Shown piece by piece: positions 24,080 through 32,012 of a DNA stretch of 55,623 nt. The position numbers and the translations under genes are program-made. Source of the stretch: Bacilli bacterium. GTDB lineage: Bacteria > Bacillota_I > Bacilli_A > RF39 > UBA660. The notes beneath the pieces were generated by a model. The model was not told the DNA's origin. It was given only the letters and a program-made list of their open reading frames with translations, and did not search any database. The stretch covers positions 1 to 55,623 of the forward strand of contig JAEDES010000005.1 of the NCBI GenBank assembly GCA_016293205.1, given 5' to 3'. Positions within the stretch are counted from its first letter, which is position 1. Each line of letters starts with the position of its first letter.

Positions 24080-25308
24080 CATTATTTGAAGAATTACAAT
24101 GGAGAGGTTTAATAAAAGATGTTGCTGGAGATGATATAGCAGATAAATTAAATAACGAAAAGATTACTTTTTACTGGGGAACAGATCCTACTGCGGATAG
24201 TCTTCATCTAGGACATTACTCTTCATTAGTTACTGCTAAGAGATTAGCTAAAGCTGGACATAATCCAATTCTTTTATGTGGTGGAGCTACTGGATTAATT
24301 GGAGATCCTAGACCAACTGCTGAAAGAGAGATTATTTCTAAAGAGAAATTAAATGAAAACTTACAAGGAATTAAAGATCAAGTATTAAAAATCTTCGATG
24401 GTAAAGCAGAAGTTGTTAATAACTATGATTGGTTTAAAGGATATGAATTTACTGATGTATTAAGAGATGTTGGTAAATATATCAATGTTAATTATATGTT
24501 AGATAAAGATATTATTCGTAGAAGATTAGATTCTGGAATTACTTTTGCGGAGTTTGCATATATGTTAATTCAAGGATATGATTTCTTATGGTTATACCAA
24601 AATAAAAATTGTGTTATGCAAGTAGAGGGTTCTGATCAATGGGGTAATATTACTACAGGACTTGATTTAATTAAAAAGAAACTTGGTAAAGACGCATATG
24701 CATTTACAATGCCTTTAGTACTTGATAAATATGGAAATAAATTTGGTAAGAGTGAAGGTAATGCTTTATGGTTAGATGAAGCAAAAACATCTAGTTATGA
24801 ATTATATCAATACTTAATTAATGTAGATGATGAAATGGTTGTTCATTACTTAAAAATCTTTACTTTCTTAAGTAAAGAAGAAATAGAAGAATTAGAAAAG
24901 AAAAATCAAGAAAATCCACATTTAAGAGAAGCTCATAAAGCTTTAGCTCGTGAAATTATTACTGATTTACATGGAAAAGAATCATATGAAAATGCTGTTA
25001 AAATTAGTGAAGCTTTATTTAGTGGAGACATTAAATCATTTACTGGTAAAGATGTAGAAGTTGCATTTAGTGGACTTGAACCATTTAAGATGACTGAAGA
25101 TAGTTTATTAATTGATGTACTTGTAAATAATGGAGTATGTTCTAGTAAGAGAGAAGCTCGTGAATTTATGGGGAATGGATCAATTACAGTAAATGGAGAT
25201 AAGATTACTGATTTAGAATTTATGGTTACTAAAGATGTTTGTATTGATTCTAAATATATTGTAATTAGAAGAGGAAAAAAGAAATATTATTTAGGTATAT
25301 TTGAATAG
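24076..25308 (+). CDS. tyrS: Tyrosine--tRNA ligase
   Basis: The 410-residue class Ic synthetase has the HIGH-type motif in DSLHLGHY (about residues 38-45), the Tyr-binding segment GYDFLWLYQ with QVEGSDQWGNI, and the second signature KFGKSEGNALWL (about 223). The C-terminal S4-like RNA-binding domain (VNNGVCSSKREAREFMGNGSI) is present. It charges tRNA-Tyr. The start overlaps the CYTH gene stop as ATGA. The upstream tyrosine T-box confirms the specificity. The segment order matches bacterial TyrS throughout. Confidence 0.98.
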   Translation: MTLFEELQWRGLIKDVAGDDIADKLNNEKITFYWGTDPTADSLHLGHYSSLVTAKRLAKAGHNPILLCGGATGLIGDPRPTAEREIISKEKLNENLQGIKDQVLKIFDGKAEVVNNYDWFKGYEFTDVLRDVGKYINVNYMLDKDIIRRRLDSGITFAEFAYMLIQGYDFLWLYQNKNCVMQVEGSDQWGNITTGLDLIKKKLGKDAYAFTMPLVLDKYGNKFGKSEGNALWLDEAKTSSYELYQYLINVDDEMVVHYLKIFTFLSKEEIEELEKKNQENPHLREAHKALAREIITDLHGKESYENAVKISEALFSGDIKSFTGKDVEVAFSGLEPFKMTEDSLLIDVLVNNGVCSSKREAREFMGNGSITVNGDKITDLEFMVTKDVCIDSKYIVIRRGKKKYYLGIFE

Positions 25309-25332
25309 GAAACTTGGTTTCCTCTTTTTTTT
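25307..25332 (+). terminator. Rho-independent terminator after tyrS
   Basis: The stem AGGAAAC/GTTTCCT (25307-25313/25317-25323) is followed by a T-run. Confidence 0.8.
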
Positions 25333-25359
25333 ATGTTAAAATAATTAGAGGGTGGTAGA

Positions 25360-26574
25360 ATGGAAAGATTAAAAAAGATATTAAAGATTATTGCAGGAGT
25401 ATGTTTAGTTGTACTTATTATTGAATTTGGTTATGTATTTTATAACTTGATTATAGATGAAGGTAAATCAATTTATTTTGATGGAATAAATTCTTTATAT
25501 GTTAATAAAAAGAATTATATTACTGTTGGTAGTAATAACAACAATGAGAATTATTTGGAAAAAGCAAAGATTACTAAGTATAATCAAAAGAAGGAGAAGT
25601 TATTTGAAAAACTTTATAATAAAGGGTTTAATGGAGCTTTCTTTGATGTGGTAGTTGATGATAAAGATTTAATTGCTGTTGGTAGTTATGAAAAAGATGA
25701 AAGGGAGCATGAAAATAATTTAAGAAGTGCTTTAATAGTTAAATATGATGCTGATGGAAATATTTTATTTGAATCTGATTTTCAAGTACTTGGTCAATCT
25801 AAATTTGTAGATGTTAAAGTAGTAGAAGATGGTTATTTAGTATGTGGACAAAGTATTTATGATAATCTTACTATTGGAGATTCTAAAAAAGGTGGAGCAT
25901 TCCTTATTAAATATGGAAAAGACTTAAAAGTAGACTGGAAGGTTAATTATGGTAGTAGTAAACATGCTATTTATAATGATATTTTAGTAGATGATGATAC
26001 TATTTATGTAGTTGGAAAGAATGATGAGAGAGTTGGTATTGTTTCAATCTATAAAGATGATGGAGATTATGTAAGTACTACTAAATATAAAAATACGGAT
26101 AATTTAGGATTTACTGGTATTAATAAAATTGATAATAGATTATTTGTTGTTGGCGGAAAAGTTAATGGTAATGATACTGGTAACACTGATGCTTTAATTG
26201 TTAAATATAATTTAAGTGGAGAATATCGTGGGGAAGTAGTTTATTCAAATGATGCAAGTGAGAGATTTAATCGAGTAGAGATTGATGAAAATGATAATGT
26301 TATTGTTATTGGTACAACTTCTAGTCCTAGTAAGAAGAATACAGGGGATGGGGTTTCTGTTTATAGTTATGATGGATTAATTGGTAAATATAATAAAGAA
26401 TTAGATGAGGCTACTGTTATTACTTATGGTGATGAAAGAGATGATTATTTTACTGATGTTAAAGTAGTTAATGGCAAGTATTTAGTTATTGGATATTCTT
26501 CTTATGAAGATGGTAGTTATTTAAGCAAATTTATTACTTATAGTGATGCTTTAAAAGTATTAGGAGTTGAGTAG
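25360..26574 (+). CDS. Membrane-anchored probable beta-propeller (SBBP-like repeats)
   Basis: After a Lys-rich N-terminus there is one transmembrane segment (about residues 9-31), so the 370-residue remainder should be outside the cell. That part has recurring blocks of about 50 residues with the pattern D-D-x-I-x-V-G followed by ALIVKYDADGNI, GGAFLIKYGKDL or ALIVKYNLSGEY. This resembles SBBP-type beta-propeller repeats. I see no enzyme motif. GAGGGTGG precedes the ATG. The phosphatase gene starts directly after its stop. It may bind wall polymers or surface ligands, but that is inference. Confidence 0.8.
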   Translation: MERLKKILKIIAGVCLVVLIIEFGYVFYNLIIDEGKSIYFDGINSLYVNKKNYITVGSNNNNENYLEKAKITKYNQKKEKLFEKLYNKGFNGAFFDVVVDDKDLIAVGSYEKDEREHENNLRSALIVKYDADGNILFESDFQVLGQSKFVDVKVVEDGYLVCGQSIYDNLTIGDSKKGGAFLIKYGKDLKVDWKVNYGSSKHAIYNDILVDDDTIYVVGKNDERVGIVSIYKDDGDYVSTTKYKNTDNLGFTGINKIDNRLFVVGGKVNGNDTGNTDALIVKYNLSGEYRGEVVYSNDASERFNRVEIDENDNVIVIGTTSSPSKKNTGDGVSVYSYDGLIGKYNKELDEATVITYGDERDDYFTDVKVVNGKYLVIGYSSYEDGSYLSKFITYSDALKVLGVE

Positions 26575-27093
26575 ATGAAAATAGTTTTAGTTAGACATGG
26601 TCAAACTGAAGAGAACTTTGAAGGTAATATTTGTGGTCTTAATAATGAGATGATGAACGATACAGGAAGAAGACAATGTCAAAGATTAAAAGAAAAGCTT
26701 AAAGATATAGATTTTAATTTTTGTTATATGTCTCCTTTAATTAGATGTGTTGAATCTGCAATTATATTAGTAGGAGATAGAGTAGAGACTTCTCCTGATA
26801 AAAGATTAATTGATCGTGATATGAAGAATTTAGTTGGCAAATCAAGAGACGATATTAATGAAGAAGACTATTGGAAGTTAGAAGATATGGATGTTGAATC
26901 TGTATCTAGTATGTTTGAAAGATGTAGAAGTTTTTTAGATTATATTAAAGATAAACATAAAGATGAATCTATTATTATTGTTACTCATGGTTCTATTTAT
27001 AGAGTGCTTAGACATATTATTTTAAATCATGATATGAATAATTTATATGATGGTATAATTCCTAATTGTCATTATGAAGAATTTAATTTATAA
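26575..27093 (+). CDS. Histidine phosphatase family protein (phosphoglycerate mutase-like)
   Basis: The 172-residue protein opens with the RHG motif LVRHGQTEEN (catalytic His9). It has MSPLIRCVESA for the second phosphate-binding Arg and ends with IIVTHGSIYRVLRH for the second catalytic His. It is shorter than true phosphoglycerate mutases (about 230-250 residues), so it is more likely a small-molecule or phosphosugar phosphatase of the PhoE/CobC kind. It begins at the base after the propeller gene's stop. The substrate is unknown. Confidence 0.88.
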   Translation: MKIVLVRHGQTEENFEGNICGLNNEMMNDTGRRQCQRLKEKLKDIDFNFCYMSPLIRCVESAIILVGDRVETSPDKRLIDRDMKNLVGKSRDDINEEDYWKLEDMDVESVSSMFERCRSFLDYIKDKHKDESIIIVTHGSIYRVLRHIILNHDMNNLYDGIIPNCHYEEFNL

Positions 27094-27095
27094 AC

Positions 27096-27123
27096 AAAAA
27101 AAAGACGATTTCTCGTCTTTTTA
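27096..27123. terminator. Bidirectional terminator between the phosphatase gene and rpsD
   Basis: The stem AAAGACGA/TCGTCTTT (27101-27108/27113-27120) has a TTTC loop, an A-run on the left and a T-run on the right. Confidence 0.85.
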
Positions 27124-27129
27124 TTTTTC

Positions 27130-27732
27130 TTACTTGTTGTAGAATTCAACGATTAATGCTTCATTGATATCAGCATTTAATTCATTTCTTTCAGGCATTC
27201 TTACGTAAGTAGCTTCCATTTTGTTTTCATCATAGTTAATGAATTCAACTCTCTTAGTTACTTTTGATAATGCTTCAGCAACAACTTTTAAGTTTTTGTC
27301 ATCTTCTTTCATAGCGATAACATCTCCAACTTTAACTCTGTATGATGGAATATCAACTTTCTTTCCATTAACAGTTACGTGTCCGTGGTTAACTAATTGT
27401 CTAGCAGCACGTCTAGTTGAAGCGAATCCAATACGGTATACTAAGTTATCTAATCTTGATTCTAATAATCTTAAGAAGTTAGTACCATGAATTCCTTGCA
27501 TTTTTTCTGCTTCTAAGAATGTTTTATGGAATTGTCTTTCATTAACTCCATACATGAAGCGTAATTTTTGTTTTTCTTTTAATTGAGTTCCGTAATCAGA
27601 TGACTTTCCTTTACGTTCAGCTCCGTGTTGACCAGGTCCGTATGGACGACGAGCTAATTCTTTACCAGTTTCTGAAATTGAGAAACCAACACGTCTAGCT
27701 TGTTTATAACTTGGTCCAGTATATCTTGCCAT
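27130..27732 (-). CDS. rpsD: 30S ribosomal protein S4
   Basis: The 200-residue protein starts MARYTGPSYKQARRVG, the standard S4 N-terminus. It has RPYGPGQHG, LRFMYGVNERQF and the S4 RNA-binding fold LESRLDNLVYRIGFASTRRAARQLVNHGHVTVNG (positions about 91-124). It binds 16S rRNA early in small-subunit assembly. ATG 27732 follows GAGGAG; the longer upstream frame is in the leader. The N-terminal Cys-zinc motif found in some S4 proteins is absent. In Firmicutes rpsD is monocistronic and self-regulated, consistent with the long structured leader here. Confidence 0.98.
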   Translation of the reverse strand: MARYTGPSYKQARRVGFSISETGKELARRPYGPGQHGAERKGKSSDYGTQLKEKQKLRFMYGVNERQFHKTFLEAEKMQGIHGTNFLRLLESRLDNLVYRIGFASTRRAARQLVNHGHVTVNGKKVDIPSYRVKVGDVIAMKEDDKNLKVVAEALSKVTKRVEFINYDENKMEATYVRMPERNELNADINEALIVEFYNK

Positions 27733-27887
27733 ATTTTTTCTCCTCTTTCTCAAATATAAATTATACAAATCGTTGAAATTGATTAGGCCGTAAATTAGGG
27801 AGTTCTATTTTCGCTAAACAGCATTGTTACTTGTTTTTTATAGAACACATTAAGTTACTCCAAATCCGCTGTTTCAAGGAATTTGCA
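27733..27887 (-). promoter_or_regulatory. rpsD 5' leader with potential pseudoknot (S4 autoregulatory candidate)
   Basis: The leader is about 155 bases. Read on the minus strand, AAACAGC (27874-27868) pairs with GCTGTTT (27822-27816), and GTTCTAT (27846-27840) pairs with ATAGAAC (27808-27802). The second arm of the first helix lies inside the loop of the second, so the two helices cross as an H-type pseudoknot. GGA/TCC pairs can lengthen the second helix. S4 is known to repress its own mRNA through structured leaders in B. subtilis and E. coli; its use here is inferred. Confidence 0.7.
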
Positions 27888-27893
27888 GTTATA

Positions 27894-27922
27894 ATTATAT
27901 GTTAAATTTGTTGATATGTCAA
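27894..27922 (-). promoter_or_regulatory. Strong sigma-A promoter of rpsD
   Basis: On the minus strand a perfect TTGACA (27922-27917) is separated by 17 bases from a perfect TATAAT (27899-27894). This is full consensus and fits a ribosomal protein gene. Confidence 0.9.
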
Positions 27923-28030
27923 GGAATTTCAATGATTAGTAGAATTAAATATGGGATTTTCTTTAAAATTGTAGAAAAAAGTAGGTTGATATGATAAAAT
28001 ACATATATATTGAATAGTAGAGGTGAGGAT

Positions 28031-29746
28031 ATGGAAGGTTTATTTCTTTATACCGGATCAATTATTGTAGTTGTTCTAATTATGATTATTGTTATTATTC
28101 ACTTTGTTAGAAAAATAAAAGTAAAAAAAGTTAGAAATAAAGCAAAAGACTTAGAAATAGATAGAAATGTTGTTGCAAGTACACCAGTACTTTTAGAATT
28201 ATCAAAAGTTGAACCAATTATCAAGAATGATAAGATGGAAGAAAAATATAATAAATGGCATGAAAGATTTATTGATATTAAAGAAAAGAAACTTACACTT
28301 ATTGATGATATGTTAATTGATTTAGATGTATTTATTGATAAGAGAGATTATAAAAATTGTAGAATTAGAATTGCAAAGATAGAACTTGAGATTTATAAAG
28401 CTAGAGAAGCTGCAAGACATTTATTAGAAGAAATTAAAGATATTACTTTAAGTGAAGAAAAATATCGTTCAATAGTTATTAAATTAAAAACTAAATATCG
28501 TGGTTTAAGAAGAGAATATGAAGAACATAAGTCTTTATATGATGATATGCAAGAAGCTATTGAATTACAACTAGATAATATTGAAAGAAGATTTTTAGAT
28601 TTTGAAAAAGTAATGGAAGTTAATGATTATAATGAAGTTGTTCATATTGTAAAAGCATTAGATACAATGATTGAACATATGGAAATTATAGTTAATGAAG
28701 TACCAGATGTGTTATTAATGGCAAGACAAATAATACCAAATCGTATGAAAGAAATAAAAAATATTTATGATGATATGGTTAGTCATGGATATCCATTAGA
28801 ATATTTAAATATTGAGTATAATTTTGAAGAATCTAATAAGAATATAGAATCTATTTTAGAAAAAGTAAAAGTACTTAATCTAGAAGGTTGTATGTTTGAT
28901 TTAAAAGTAATGTTAGAATATTTTGATTCATTATTTATAGATTTTGAAAAAGAAAGATTATCTCGTAAAGTCTATGAAGAGGTTTCAAGAGATTTTGATC
29001 GTAAGATTAATAAGACTAATAAATTAGTTAATGATGTTTATGAACAATTAGATGATATTAAGAGTATGTATGATTTAGAGGAAGAAGATTTATCAATTAT
29101 ACATGAAGTTAATAAAGTATTAGTTGTTATAAATGATGATTATAGAAAACTAGTTGCAAGAGTTAATAATGGTAGTGCACCATATTCAATGCTTAATGAA
29201 GAGTTAGAAGGTTTATCTATTCGCTTAGATGAAATGGAAGATGAATTTGATAAGGCTTTAAAATCACTAGGTAATATGTATGATGATGAAGTTCGTGCAA
29301 GAGAGCAATTGGAAGAGATTCAAACATTCTTAAAACAATGTAAGACTAAGATGAGATGTTATAAGTTACCTGTTATTACAGATGATTACTTTGTTCAATT
29401 AAATGAAGCTAATGAGGCTATTCAAGAAGTAGTAGCTGAACTTGAAAAGAAACCTATTGTTATTAAGACATTAAATACTAGAGTTGATACTGCAAGAGAC
29501 TTAGTATTAAAACTATATAATACTACTAATGATATGATTAAGACTGCAAGACTTGTTGAAAGTTCTATTGTATATGGTAATAGATATAGATCATATTATG
29601 AAGAAGTTGATAGAAGTTTATGTGATGCAGAAATTCAATATTTTAAAGGTAATTATAAGAAAGCATTAGATATTGCAGTTAAATGTATATCTTATGTTGA
29701 TGAAGAATTTAAGAGTAAGCTTACTACAAATAATTATGGTGATTAA
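28031..29746 (+). CDS. ezrA: Septation ring formation regulator EzrA
   Basis: The roughly 571-residue protein has an N-terminal transmembrane helix (about residues 5-27) and is then almost entirely alpha-helical with spectrin-like coiled-coil repeats. This is the architecture and length of EzrA, which restrains FtsZ assembly and links the Z-ring to cell-wall synthesis. The segment TLIDDMLIDLDVFIDKRDY early in the cytoplasmic part and EIQYFKGNYKKALDIAVK near the end are typical. ATG 28031 follows AGAGGTGAGG. In B. subtilis ezrA also lies between rpsD and thiI. Confidence 0.95.
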   Translation: MEGLFLYTGSIIVVVLIMIIVIIHFVRKIKVKKVRNKAKDLEIDRNVVASTPVLLELSKVEPIIKNDKMEEKYNKWHERFIDIKEKKLTLIDDMLIDLDVFIDKRDYKNCRIRIAKIELEIYKAREAARHLLEEIKDITLSEEKYRSIVIKLKTKYRGLRREYEEHKSLYDDMQEAIELQLDNIERRFLDFEKVMEVNDYNEVVHIVKALDTMIEHMEIIVNEVPDVLLMARQIIPNRMKEIKNIYDDMVSHGYPLEYLNIEYNFEESNKNIESILEKVKVLNLEGCMFDLKVMLEYFDSLFIDFEKERLSRKVYEEVSRDFDRKINKTNKLVNDVYEQLDDIKSMYDLEEEDLSIIHEVNKVLVVINDDYRKLVARVNNGSAPYSMLNEELEGLSIRLDEMEDEFDKALKSLGNMYDDEVRAREQLEEIQTFLKQCKTKMRCYKLPVITDDYFVQLNEANEAIQEVVAELEKKPIVIKTLNTRVDTARDLVLKLYNTTNDMIKTARLVESSIVYGNRYRSYYEEVDRSLCDAEIQYFKGNYKKALDIAVKCISYVDEEFKSKLTTNNYGD

Positions 29747-29767
29747 AAGAGAGGTAAATCTCTTTTT
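29745..29767 (+). terminator. Rho-independent terminator after ezrA
   Basis: The stem AAAAGAGA/TCTCTTTT (29745-29752/29759-29766) is followed by T-rich sequence. Confidence 0.75.
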
Positions 29768-29827
29768 CTTATGTTGATAAAATGTAAAAAAAATGTTATT
29801 CTATATATATGATAGGTTGGTGATACA

Positions 29828-30397
29828 ATGAAGACTAAAGAAGATAGAAGTTCATTATTAATGGCATGTTGTGCATTGTTAGTTTCAGTTATTACTTTAA
29901 CTATTGCATATGCTGTATTAAGTACAACTTTAACTATAAAAGGATCTGCTAAAATTAATTCTGCTACATGGAATATTAATATTACTGCAGGTAAAGATTT
30001 TACGACTTATGGAAAGGCTAAATTTGGATATCCTACAATTAAAAGTACTACTATTAGTGATATGAAAGTTGATATATATCAGCCAGGAGATGGAGTTAAG
30101 TTCCCATTTACTGTTAGAAATGATGGTTCATTAGATGGTAAATTAAAAGAAATTAATAAAGGTACTATTAGTTGTTCTAGTGCAAATATGACTAATGCTC
30201 AAAAAGTATGTGAAAATATTTCTTATACAATTAAATATGAAGACGGAAGTGAAATTCTTGAGGGAGATGTAATCAAGAGTGGAGGAGTTCAATTCTTTGT
30301 ATTAGAAATTATGTATAATAAAAACACTAATTTTATTTCACCTACTGAAGTAAGTATCGATGGAATAGATGTAGTATTATTATATGAACAAAAGTAA
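29828..30397 (+). CDS. TasA/camelysin-like exported protein
   Basis: The 189-residue protein has an N-terminal signal-type helix (about residues 12-36) ending near YAVLSTTLTIKGSAKI. It is followed by beta-rich sequence with ATWNINIT, PGDGVKFPFTVRNDG and FVLEIMYN. The order signal helix, then L-S-x-x-L-x-I-x-G-x-A-x, then N-x-x-W, resembles camelysin/TasA-type surface proteins that assemble outside the cell. Two Cys (in SCSS and KVCEN) could form a disulphide. No SipW-type signal peptidase gene is adjacent. It stands alone between two terminators. The assignment is by pattern only. Confidence 0.6.
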   Translation: MKTKEDRSSLLMACCALLVSVITLTIAYAVLSTTLTIKGSAKINSATWNINITAGKDFTTYGKAKFGYPTIKSTTISDMKVDIYQPGDGVKFPFTVRNDGSLDGKLKEINKGTISCSSANMTNAQKVCENISYTIKYEDGSEILEGDVIKSGGVQFFVLEIMYNKNTNFISPTEVSIDGIDVVLLYEQK

Positions 30398-30419
30398 GAT
30401 GACTTAGGTCATCTTTTTT
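30396..30419 (+). terminator. Rho-independent terminator after the TasA-like gene
   Basis: The stem AAGATGAC/GTCATCTT (30396-30403/30408-30415) is followed by a T-run. Confidence 0.85.
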
Positions 30420-30469
30420 ATTGAGATTTTAATATTATTATGATAAAATATGCGTGGTGGAGGTATACT

Positions 30470-31657
30470 ATGGATAAAGTTATATTAATAAAATATGGTG
30501 AATTAAGTACAAAGAAGGGAAATTTAAATTTCTTTATTAAAACTTTGTTTAATAATTTAAAAAATAAATTAAGAGATTATGATGTATTAATATCTAAAGA
30601 TAGAGCGAGAATGTATATTGAATTTAAAGATAGTGAACTTGAAGATATTAAGAATATTATTGATAAAACTTTTGGTATTCATATGTATCATATTGCAAAT
30701 ATTGTGGATACTGATTTAGAAACTATAAAGAGTAGTGTATTAGAGATTGTTAAAAATGAAAAGTTTTCTACTTTTAAAGTAGAGACTAAGAGAAGTGATA
30801 AGACTTTTGAAGTTCATAGTCAAGATATGAATCATGTACTTGGTGGAGTTATTCTTAGAAATATACCTAATATTAAAGTAGATGTTCGTAATCCTGAATT
30901 ACTTGTTCAAGTTGAAATTAGAGAAAAACATAGTTATATCTATTTAAATAGTTATAAAGGAATTGGTGGATATCCAGTTGGTACTCAACCTAGAGGAATG
31001 TTAATGTTAAGTGGTGGAATTGATTCTCCAGTAGCAGGATATTTAGCAATGAAAAGAGGAGTTAAATTAGATTGTGTATATTTTGAAGCTATTCCACATA
31101 CAAGTTTAGAAGCTAGAAATAAAGTAGTTGATTTATGTAGAAAACTTGCAGAATATACAGATAATATTAATTTACATGTTGTTAATTTTACTCCAATTCA
31201 AGAAGAGATTTATAAGAACTGTAGAGAAGATTACTGTATTACTATTATGCGTAGAATGATGTATCGTATTATGGAAAAACTTTCTAAAAAATATAAAGGA
31301 TATGCAATAGTAAATGGAGAATCTATTGGACAAGTTGCTTCTCAAACATTAACTAGTATGAATGTAATTAATAGTGTTACAAATATGCCGGTTATTAGAC
31401 CAGTTGCTTGTTTAGATAAATTAGAAATTATGGAAATTGCTAGAAAACTTGGTACATATGAAATTAGTATTTTACCTTTTGAAGATTGTTGTACTGTGTT
31501 TGTTCCTAAACATCCAGTTATTAATCCAACTATTGAAACTTCTATTGAAGAAGAGAATAAGTTTGATTATATGAGTATGATTGATGAAGCAGTTAAAACT
31601 ATTAATACTATTAAAGTAAAAGTTGAAAAAAATTCTGAGTATTCTGATTTGCTATAA
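30470..31657 (+). CDS. thiI: tRNA 4-thiouridine synthase ThiI
   Basis: The 395-residue protein has an N-terminal ferredoxin-like/THUMP region (about 1-165) and a PP-loop ATPase domain with MLSGGIDSPVAGYLAMKRG near residue 180. It continues with GESIGQVASQTL and EDCCTVFVPKHP, whose Cys is the conserved active-site residue. No rhodanese domain is present, as in the short Firmicute form. It inserts sulphur at U8 of tRNA and may feed thiamine synthesis. ATG 30470 follows GGTGGAGG. The cysteine desulphurase that precedes thiI in B. subtilis is absent here. Confidence 0.96.
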   Translation: MDKVILIKYGELSTKKGNLNFFIKTLFNNLKNKLRDYDVLISKDRARMYIEFKDSELEDIKNIIDKTFGIHMYHIANIVDTDLETIKSSVLEIVKNEKFSTFKVETKRSDKTFEVHSQDMNHVLGGVILRNIPNIKVDVRNPELLVQVEIREKHSYIYLNSYKGIGGYPVGTQPRGMLMLSGGIDSPVAGYLAMKRGVKLDCVYFEAIPHTSLEARNKVVDLCRKLAEYTDNINLHVVNFTPIQEEIYKNCREDYCITIMRRMMYRIMEKLSKKYKGYAIVNGESIGQVASQTLTSMNVINSVTNMPVIRPVACLDKLEIMEIARKLGTYEISILPFEDCCTVFVPKHPVINPTIETSIEEENKFDYMSMIDEAVKTINTIKVKVEKNSEYSDLL

Positions 31658-31674
31658 ATTGGTAATTAAATTTT

Positions 31675-31704
31675 AGTATTAAATTTTATTTATTTCACAT
31701 TCTA
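31675..31704 (+). promoter_or_regulatory. Candidate forespore (sigma-G-like) promoter of the ssp gene
   Basis: CATTCTA (31698-31704) matches the sigma-G -10 consensus CATACTA at six of seven positions. AGTATTA (31675-31681) lies 16 bases upstream as a weaker -35. SASP genes are known sigma-G targets, which supports the reading, but the spacing is a little short. Confidence 0.4.
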
Positions 31705-31727
31705 TTAGTGTACAGGAGGTGAAATAA

Positions 31728-31940
31728 ATGAATAACAAAAAGAATTCTTCAATGAAAATGAGAGTTCCAGGTGCTAAACAAGCTATTGAAAAAATGAAAT
31801 ATGAAATAGCTAATGAATTTGGTGTAAATTTAGGACCAGATGCTACTAGTCGTGCTAATGGTACAGTTGGTGGTGAAATTACAAGACGTTTAGTTCAAAA
31901 CGGAATGAATCAAGTAAGTGGAAGCTATAACAAACAATAA
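31728..31940 (+). CDS. Small acid-soluble spore protein, alpha/beta type
   Basis: The 70-residue protein has the hallmark segments KYEIANEFGVNLGPDATSRANG (positions about 25-46) and VGGEITRRLVQ, which bind and protect spore DNA. The EIA/EFG region is the known cleavage site of the germination protease GPR. AGGAGGTG precedes the ATG with ideal spacing. In B. subtilis sspA lies close to thiI and ackA, as here. This is among the strongest pieces of evidence that the organism makes endospores. Confidence 0.97.
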   Translation: MNNKKNSSMKMRVPGAKQAIEKMKYEIANEFGVNLGPDATSRANGTVGGEITRRLVQNGMNQVSGSYNKQ

Positions 31941-31952
31941 GTTATGAAGCTT

Positions 31953-31986
31953 AAAAGATAGGCCTTATGGTCTATCTTTTGTTTTT
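31953..31986 (+). terminator. Rho-independent terminator after the ssp gene
   Basis: The 12-bp stem AAAAGATAGGCC/GGTCTATCTTTT (31953-31964/31969-31980) has one G-U pair and a TTAT loop, and T-rich sequence follows. Confidence 0.85.
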
Positions 31987-32012
31987 ATGTTATTATTATA
32001 TTAGGTGATAAT

